Below, piece after piece: positions 40,013 through 44,082 of a stretch of DNA of 44,082 nt. A program made the translations under genes and the position numbers. A model generated the notes under the pieces. The model saw only the letters and a program-made list of their open reading frames with translations. It did no database searches and was not told the DNA's origin. How positions within the stretch are numbered: position 1 is the first letter of the stretch; the number at the start of each line of letters is the position of its first letter. The stretch lies in the IMG/VR virus record IMGVR_UViG_3300005613_000123, positions 1 through 44,082 of that record; one strand, 5' to 3'. The DNA comes from a virus.

Positions 40013-40156
40013 TCATTTCTTCGCTGCCTCTACCTCTAACGCCCTCAATCCCTTGTAATGCTCAATACGCCTTGCATGGTGGGCGTGGGCCTCTTTGTCC
40101 TTATAAGCCCATGAGAGCCTTATCCTGTGCCAATGTATCTTTTCCTGCGTGGTCAT
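40013..40156 (-). CDS. 47-aa His/Arg/Lys-rich peptide
   Basis: MTTQEKIHWHRIRL followed by a His-rich basic helix (KEAHAHHARRIEHYK). Its start overlaps the stop of the 73-aa gene (ATGA). Function unknown; it ends 6 bp before the tRNA-like element. Confidence 0.5.
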   Translation of the reverse strand: MTTQEKIHWHRIRLSWAYKDKEAHAHHARRIEHYKGLRALEVEAAKK

Positions 40157-40374
40157 TTTATGGCCTCTGCTTTCTTGGCATACAAGTCGATAAGAGCTTT
40201 GATAGATGCCATCCTAGAACCATCAGCGAAACGATTACGGCAAGACTTTATAAGCTCATCAAACAAATCTGCTTTATTCCTAAGCACCTTAAGTTTGTTT
40301 TCTTGTATGGAAGTCCATCTGGTTTGCTGAGGCATCCTACCAACTGCTCTCTCGAATCTTCGGTCTATATCCAT
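40153..40374 (-). CDS. 73-aa helical protein
   Basis: Starts at the ATG eight bases after AGGAG; a TTG two codons upstream is too close. Helical, basic (KLKVLRNKADLFDELIKSCRNRF). No family. Confidence 0.5.
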   Translation of the reverse strand: MDIDRRFERAVGRMPQQTRWTSIQENKLKVLRNKADLFDELIKSCRNRFADGSRMASIKALIDLYAKKAEAIK

Positions 40375-40400
40375 CTTCAATACTCCTAATAAGGGTTAAT

Positions 40401-40446
40401 CCCTCTCTTGGCTTTGAACCTACCGCCTAGTGCGGAGAGAGGGGGG
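40401..40446 (-). other. GC hairpin between the first leftward genes
   Basis: CCCTCTCT (40404-40411) pairs with AGAGAGGG (40435-40442 region) over a loop containing CCGC/GCGG, with a run of nine G on the + strand. No T-run follows on the minus strand. Confidence 0.4.
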
Positions 40447-40449
40447 GGG

Positions 40450-40641
40450 TTAGTTTTTATAATACATCATGGTGTCGAGGAAGTATAATACATCGTCAAA
40501 ATCCCAGAACGTCTTAGATACATCATGGTAATGACAGGTTATTCCGAGTTTGCCGTGCATTGACAACTCATTGGAATATCTTTCGGCAGGTCTTTTCTTT
40601 TCGCATAACCTTTTAGATTCTTTTCTTTCTGTAAGTGTCAT
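40450..40641 (-). CDS. 63-aa protein, first leftward gene
   Basis: Starts at the second ATG after AAGGGAG for correct spacing; the first would add two residues. Basic N-terminus (MTLTERKESKRLCEKKRP) and an aspartate/aromatic C-terminal half. As the first gene from the divergent control region it could be an early host-takeover protein; no evidence beyond position. Confidence 0.5.
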   Translation of the reverse strand: MTLTERKESKRLCEKKRPAERYSNELSMHGKLGITCHYHDVSKTFWDFDDVLYFLDTMMYYKN

Positions 40642-40662
40642 AATCATACTCCCTTAAAAATA

Positions 40663-40686
40663 ATTAACATTAACATTAACATTACT
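40663..40686. repeat. ATTAAC hexamer repeats
   Basis: Three perfect tandem ATTAAC units plus a fourth imperfect unit lie directly upstream of the first leftward gene ribosome site. They could be a protein-binding or DNA-unwinding element, or a slippage product. Confidence 0.6.
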
Positions 40687-40768
40687 ACATATACTATCGC
40701 CCACAAACCACCAAAACGCAAATCAAAAACTTCAATTTTATGAAAATCGCGGAATTGCCTGTAAAGAT

Positions 40769-40797
40769 AATTTAAATATATAGCGAAACCCTTGCAA
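40769..40797 (-). promoter_or_regulatory. Possible early leftward promoter
   Basis: TTGCAA (40797-40792), 17 bp, TAAATT (40774-40769). This is the best candidate to start the leftward unit but the -10 is weak and other AT-rich options exist. Confidence 0.3.
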
Positions 40798-40840
40798 ATA
40801 TACGACATTTAAAAAAAACATGGAATTCTGAAATATTTTA

Positions 40841-40870
40841 TTAAACAGTTCGCATATAATATGGTATAAT
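40841..40870 (+). promoter_or_regulatory. Rightward promoter, extended -10
   Basis: TGGTATAAT (40862-40870) is an extended -10 element; a weak TTAAAC/TAAACA -35 lies 17-18 bp upstream. It would start transcription near 40877, leaving a leader of about 150 bases before the winged-helix gene. Confidence 0.55.
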
Positions 40871-40966
40871 ATATAGGTCAGTGGCAAGAAATCAAGCTGG
40901 CTATGCTGCCCGGCAGATATCCGGGTATTTAAAAACTTAATATGACAGGTGGACTTGCTATCCGTT

Positions 40967-41010
40967 GGGCGGTACCCAGACCCGCCCGCCTGTTTCTTTT
41001 TCTGTCTGGG
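40967..41010 (+). promoter_or_regulatory. H-type pseudoknot in the leader
   Basis: Stem 1 is GGGCGG/CCGCCC (40967-40972 with 40982-40987). Its loop sequence CCCAGAC (40975-40981) pairs perfectly with GTCTGGG (41004-41010). Loop lengths of 2 and 16 bases, with no base between the stems, match a classic coaxial H-type pseudoknot. It ends 17 bases before the ATG at 41028 and hides a GGGAG. Likely a translational or transcriptional control element. Confidence 0.55.
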
Positions 41011-41027
41011 AGATAGTCTGGGATAAT

Positions 41028-41597
41028 ATGAATATAGTTGAAGCGGCTCTTTTAGAACTGAGAACAAGGGACAGCGAACAGAAACCGGATAATTTGCCAG
41101 CGTTCATATTGGCACGTCATATACTTGGAGTTTTGCCTTTAGATGATACACTAGATATAACCCCTTATATTGATGAGTTCCTTAGTTTAGCAACTGAGGA
41201 CGATATGACAGACGCAGACGAAGAAATAATAGAGCCGTGGGAATTTGGGCCAATGGTAAGAGAGGCTATACATAAGGTTAAGTATCCTGCTGGTAGGGAA
41301 ATGATGTATTTGGTCGAAAGGGCTTTGAAACTTCCGATACCAGAGGACTTGGAAAACATAAAAGATTCATCTGGGCAGTTAATAGCGAGAGTTTGTAGGG
41401 TCATGCAATCAGATAACGGCGAAAGACCCTTTTATCTATCACAAACAAACGCAGGTAAGATAATTGGAAAGAAACGAGCTACTGGTGGTAGAAAACTAAC
41501 TGCCTTACAATCAATGGGATATATTACATTAGTAAGGAAAGGCTTTACAGGTGTTGCAAGTTACTATACATGTTTCAAAAGAAACGGAGTCATTTAG
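41028..41597 (+). CDS. Winged-helix protein, possible replication initiator
   Basis: Protein of 189 aa. N-terminal ~100 residues are acidic and helical. C-terminal region FYLSQTNAGKIIGKKRATGGRKLTALQSMGYITLVRKGFTGVASYYTCF is a helix-turn-helix followed by a wing, as at the C-terminus of many replication initiation or regulator proteins. An in-frame TTG at 40965 would add 21 unlikely residues. Eight iterons start 2 bp after its stop, the gene-plus-iteron layout of many initiator-origin pairs. Initiator function is inference. Confidence 0.6.
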   Translation: MNIVEAALLELRTRDSEQKPDNLPAFILARHILGVLPLDDTLDITPYIDEFLSLATEDDMTDADEEIIEPWEFGPMVREAIHKVKYPAGREMMYLVERALKLPIPEDLENIKDSSGQLIARVCRVMQSDNGERPFYLSQTNAGKIIGKKRATGGRKLTALQSMGYITLVRKGFTGVASYYTCFKRNGVI

Positions 41598-41598
41598 G

Positions 41599-41662
41599 TC
41601 TATAAGTCTATAAATCTAAATATCTATACATCTGTGTATCTGTGTATCTGACTATCTAGTGT
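41599..41662. repeat. Eight tandem 8-bp iterons
   Basis: Eight consecutive 8-mers all begin TCT with no spacing: TCTATAAG, TCTATAAA, TCTAAATA, TCTATACA, TCTGTGTA (twice), TCTGACTA, TCTAGTGT. Consensus is about TCTATATA to TCTGTGTA. The phase is exact over 64 bp. They lie beside the winged-helix gene and in AT-rich DNA, as in iteron-type origins or operators. Confidence 0.75.
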
Positions 41663-41685
41663 ACTATTTTGAAAAAGTTTATTTT

Positions 41686-41760
41686 ATGAAATTGAAAAAA
41701 GCAATCCATGACGAAGCAGACAACGGTAATAGAGGCATAACGCACGGAAGGGGTATATAA
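41686..41760 (+). CDS. Possible 24-aa peptide
   Basis: MKLKKAIHDEADNGNRGITH plus four residues, ending in a TAATG overlap with the next gene. No clear ribosome site. May be a real mini-gene coupled to its neighbour, or chance. Confidence 0.25.
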   Translation: MKLKKAIHDEADNGNRGITHGRGI

Positions 41761-41957
41761 TGCAGATTATGATCTTTGACGAAGAAACGGGTTGCTTACG
41801 GGCTAAAATAGGCCATCTGACGCCATTAGAGCAAGAGATAGTAAAGTCTGATTACGTTCAAAATTGCTGCCCGCCTCGCTCAAAGTGGGAACAGGGGGAA
41901 GAACCTGAGACGTTTGATGATAAAATGGAATATATGGAATATTTAATGGATTTATGA
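41760..41957 (+). CDS. 65-aa acidic protein
   Basis: Follows a GGAAGGGG site. Acidic (DEETG, EEPETFDDKMEYMEYLMDL), with a CC pair in VQNCCPPRSKW. No known family. Precedes the terminase operon promoter. Confidence 0.55.
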   Translation: MQIMIFDEETGCLRAKIGHLTPLEQEIVKSDYVQNCCPPRSKWEQGEEPETFDDKMEYMEYLMDL

Positions 41958-41984
41958 TTTTATTAGTAACTCAAGAGATTTTTC

Positions 41985-42013
41985 TTGACTTTTTGTCTGA
42001 AATATGGTATAAT
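41985..42013 (+). promoter_or_regulatory. Strong rightward promoter for the terminase operon
   Basis: TTGACT (41985-41990), 17 bp, TATAAT (42008-42013) with an upstream TGG extended -10. This is the best sigma70-type promoter in the window and would start near 42020, just before the AAAGGAG site of the next gene. Confidence 0.75.
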
Positions 42014-42037
42014 AGCACGCAAGAAAGGAGCAATGAT

Positions 42038-42313
42038 ATGTTGATGGTAGCGAATTTAGACTTAAAGTGCGATAACGCTGATTATCCATGTGGGTCGAGC
42101 GAAACCCCTAAAGCCCTCGTTGCTTTCCAGTTTGGGCAAGATTGCGTAATGCTGAAGTCTTCCAGCACCGAGGCTTGTTCAGGGGATGGTTCATTTGACA
42201 ATATAGCAGATTACAGGGAGCATGCAAAAAAAGCAGGCTGGTTATTATGTGCTGGCAATAGGGCATATTGCCCGTCTTGCAGGAAGTTAATTTTAGAAAG
42301 TGAGGTGAAGTGA
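42038..42313 (+). CDS. 91-aa Cys-rich protein
   Basis: Start chosen at the ATG after the promoter and AAAGGAG, since the longer reading runs through the promoter. Cys residues in LDLKCDNADYPC, QDCVM, and the C-terminal WLLCAGNRAYCPSCRKLIL suggest a zinc ribbon at the end. It is first in the terminase operon. Unknown function. Confidence 0.6.
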   Translation: MLMVANLDLKCDNADYPCGSSETPKALVAFQFGQDCVMLKSSSTEACSGDGSFDNIADYREHAKKAGWLLCAGNRAYCPSCRKLILESEVK

Positions 42314-42314
42314 T

Positions 42315-42482
42315 ATGGGATGTTTAGAATGCGGTGAAGACTTTGCAAAGAAATTAAGCGATGCTGTAAGTAACCATAAGTTTTGCTCTGCCGAGTGCCA
42401 AAAGGCATATGAAGCGGAAAAGGCGGTTATGAATTACATGGATTCAGCCATAAAAGAAATGGAATTAAGACCAAAGCTATGA
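42315..42482 (+). CDS. 55-aa zinc-finger protein
   Basis: MGCLECGEDF ... HKFCSAECQKAYE gives a CxxC-x18-CxxxC zinc knuckle of the type seen in MYM/FCS-like fingers. It overlaps the small terminase gene by 4 bp (ATGA). It may bind nucleic acid or terminase; not shown. Confidence 0.6.
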   Translation: MGCLECGEDFAKKLSDAVSNHKFCSAECQKAYEAEKAVMNYMDSAIKEMELRPKL

Positions 42483-43045
42483 ATAACCAAACAAAGGTAT
42501 ATAGTAGAATGGCTAAGAAATCAAAACTGACCCCTAAACAGGATAGATTCTGCCGAGAATACATGATTGACCTAAATGCTACACAAGCAGCGATAAGGTC
42601 TGGATACAGTAAAAAAACAGCAAAAGAGCAAGCCTATGGACTCCTCACCAAACTACACATACAGCAGAGAGTGACAGAGTTAAACCGAAAAAGGCAAGAA
42701 GCAACTGGCATAACAGCAGAAAAGGTACTGCGTGAAGCAGCTAGGATAGCGTTCGCTGATGTTGGCGAAGCATTTAATGATGATGGCAGCCTAAAGCTCA
42801 TACATGAGATACCGAAAGACATACGCCGTGCTATGTCAAGTCTTGAGGTCGTAGAAAACTGGGAATATAATGAAGAAGGTGAAAAAGAAATAAGCGGCGA
42901 GCTCAAGAAGGTAAAATTTTGGAGTAAAGATAAGCAAATCGAGAATTTATTTAAGCATTGCGGACTATTCGAGAAGGATAACGAGCAAAGCCGTGATCTG
43001 ACAGTAGCGGAAATAGCCGCATTGATGATGAGTGATAATGGTTAG
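42479..43045 (+). CDS. terS: Terminase small subunit
   Basis: Protein of 188 aa of the Terminase_2 type: KLTPKQDRFCREYMIDLNAT (about residues 16-35), then QAAIRSGYSKKTAKEQAYGLL is the characteristic N-terminal helix-turn-helix that recognises packaging DNA. A middle helical segment (oligomerisation) and a charged C-terminus follow. It overlaps the upstream zinc-finger gene and the large subunit gene by 4 and 8 bp, so terS and terL are coupled. Confidence 0.88.
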   Translation: MNNQTKVYSRMAKKSKLTPKQDRFCREYMIDLNATQAAIRSGYSKKTAKEQAYGLLTKLHIQQRVTELNRKRQEATGITAEKVLREAARIAFADVGEAFNDDGSLKLIHEIPKDIRRAMSSLEVVENWEYNEEGEKEISGELKKVKFWSKDKQIENLFKHCGLFEKDNEQSRDLTVAEIAALMMSDNG

Positions 43046-44082
43046 CATTAACAAAGACATGCAAAGTGTGTATAAAAGCCTGATAGGGTACAAACAAGAC
43101 CCAATCGGGTTCGCTACGCATGTATTATCACTAAAATCCGAGTATGTATGGCCTAAGATGGTAGAAATGGCTGAGGCTGTTCGGGATCATCAAAAGATAT
43201 GCGTACGTGCTGGTCACTCAGTCAGCAAAACATTTAGTCTTGGGCGTGTGATAGTGCCCTGGTACAAGATGTGTTTTCAGCCGTCTACAGTTGTTACTAC
43301 TGCACCATCTGACAATCTGGTTAAGGAGCAGCTTTGGCGTGAGATACACGCAGCGTTCAGTGGTGCAAGGGTTCCTTTGGGTGGTAAGATGTCTTCTACA
43401 AAATGGGACGTTAGGCCAAGGCAAGAAGTGTTAGACCAATTAAAACCGGATCAGCGTGAGCAATGGGAAAAAAACTTTGCTATTGGGTTTAGCACAAGTC
43501 CAGATAGTACAGCAGAACACGCAACAAAAATGCAGGGATGGCATAATGAGCACGTATTAGTGGTAATCGATGAAGCTTGCGGTATAATGCCTCAGATATG
43601 GCGTACAGCAGTTGAAGCACTGATTACTGATGATAATTGCAAGCTGGTTGCGATAGGTAATCCCACTAATCCAGAATGTGATTTTGCAAAAGCCTGTCAT
43701 TCGAGCGATCCAGAAAAAAACAACGGTAATGAGCCTTATATGAGTGATTTGGGCTATTACGTGGTCACTATAAGCGGTAAAGATACGCCAAACTATAAAC
43801 AAAATAAGCGTGTTATACCTGGCCTTGCGAGTAGGGCGTTTGTAGATGGCATTGAAAAGAAGTATGGCGTTGATGGTGATGGCACTCGATACAGGGTTTT
43901 GGGGTTATTTCCAACGTTCAAAGAGGGGACTTATTACGGTAGGCATCTATCTAAGGCACGTAAGGATGGTAGAATTGGCGATTATAAGTGGGATGAGCAA
44001 CAGAAGGTATATACTTTTAGCGACACCGGAGATATGTCAACGGCTGTTATATTTGCCCAGTTCTTAAAAACCGGCATAAGGA
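43038..44082 (+). CDS. terL: Terminase large subunit, N-terminal part (ATPase)
   Basis: Begins inside the end of terS and runs off the window; it continues from base 1 to 653. The ATPase domain is visible: Walker A-like GHSVSKT (59-65, with Ser63 in place of the usual Gly before the Lys), TTAPSD (87-92), Walker B VLVVIDEA with D178-E179, and LVAIGNPTN (motif III region). The final 123 bases repeat the start of the window. This protein pumps DNA into the capsid through the portal. Confidence 0.9.
   Translation, partial: MVSINKDMQSVYKSLIGYKQDPIGFATHVLSLKSEYVWPKMVEMAEAVRDHQKICVRAGHSVSKTFSLGRVIVPWYKMCFQPSTVVTTAPSDNLVKEQLWREIHAAFSGARVPLGGKMSSTKWDVRPRQEVLDQLKPDQREQWEKNFAIGFSTSPDSTAEHATKMQGWHNEHVLVVIDEACGIMPQIWRTAVEALITDDNCKLVAIGNPTNPECDFAKACHSSDPEKNNGNEPYMSDLGYYVVTISGKDTPNYKQNKRVIPGLASRAFVDGIEKKYGVDGDGTRYRVLGLFPTFKEGTYYGRHLSKARKDGRIGDYKWDEQQKVYTFSDTGDMSTAVIFAQFLKTGIR
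43960..44082. repeat. Terminal direct repeat, copy 2
   Basis: Exact second copy of bases 1-123. Removing one copy gives a circular genome of about 43,959 bp. See copy 1 for interpretation. Confidence 0.97.

Noticed and set aside
40927-41010. TTTAAAA followed by a pseudoknot as a programmed -1 frameshift signal
   Set aside because: The spacing is about 33 bases instead of 5-9, and no upstream reading frame leads into it.
41599-41662. CRISPR-like array
   Set aside because: The units are 8 bp with no spacers, so these are iterons rather than CRISPR repeats. No cas genes are present.

Overview
The window is an essentially complete genome of a short-tailed (podovirus-like) tailed phage. The first 123 bases (1-123) are repeated exactly as the last 123 (43960-44082), so the sequence closes into a circle of about 43,959 bp that was cut inside the large terminase gene. 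That repeat may be an assembly overlap or a real terminal redundancy. Genes are densely packed, mostly with AAGGAG-type ribosome sites and ATGA/TAATG overlaps, and are moderately AT-rich. No RNA polymerase, DNA polymerase, primase, replicative helicase, integrase or reverse transcriptase was found. The host is not shown directly. A dockerin-like protein plus many Sec-type signal peptides would fit a Gram-negative-type environmental bacterium such as a planctomycete, but that is inference only.

Late genes run rightward from about 41.0 kb through the origin to 22.4 kb. They start with a winged-helix protein (41028-41597) followed at once by eight 8-bp iterons, then a small-gene operon with a strong sigma70-type promoter, the small and large terminase genes, and the portal, scaffold, major capsid and capsid-cement genes. 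The tail block follows (6.1-15.1 kb): beta-helix protein, T7 gp11-like adaptor, fibre, dockerin-like protein, pectate-lyase-like tailspike and a T7 gp12-like nozzle. Next come internal/ejection proteins (GNAT-like, gp14-like, 569 aa and 1433 aa) and a holin-like coiled-coil protein. A 12-bp hairpin separates this unit from the opposing genes. The striking feature is that six proteins predicted to lie outside the capsid carry N-terminal Sec-type signal peptides, whereas the capsid, portal, adaptor and internal proteins do not.

About 40 genes run leftward from 40.6 to 22.4 kb and look like early/middle functions. They include a recombination module (YqaJ exonuclease, coiled-coil partner, ERF annealing protein, small protein with an SSB-like tail), an SNF2-like helicase overlapping a DNA methyltransferase, a mini C5-type methyltransferase, HNH nucleases, a MazG/DUF550-like protein, many tiny zinc-ribbon proteins, and probable lysis genes (44-aa holin-like protein with a TTG start, lipoproteins, permuted NlpC/P60-like protein, 3D-domain protein). 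Several internal promoters (TTGaca/TTGcat, mostly 16-bp spacer, TATAtT/TATAcT) restart this unit, and their transcripts begin in sequences that pair with downstream leader RNA. The clearest case is a switch-like attenuator at 25.70-25.79 kb.

The genes together suggest a phage that borrows the host replisome. Initiation may use its own winged-helix protein acting at iterons. Recombination-type enzymes would then make concatemers for packaging. Control of the early strand appears to involve structured RNA leaders. A divergent control region (40.65-41.03 kb) separates the two transcription directions and contains hexamer repeats, an extended -10 promoter and an H-type pseudoknot.
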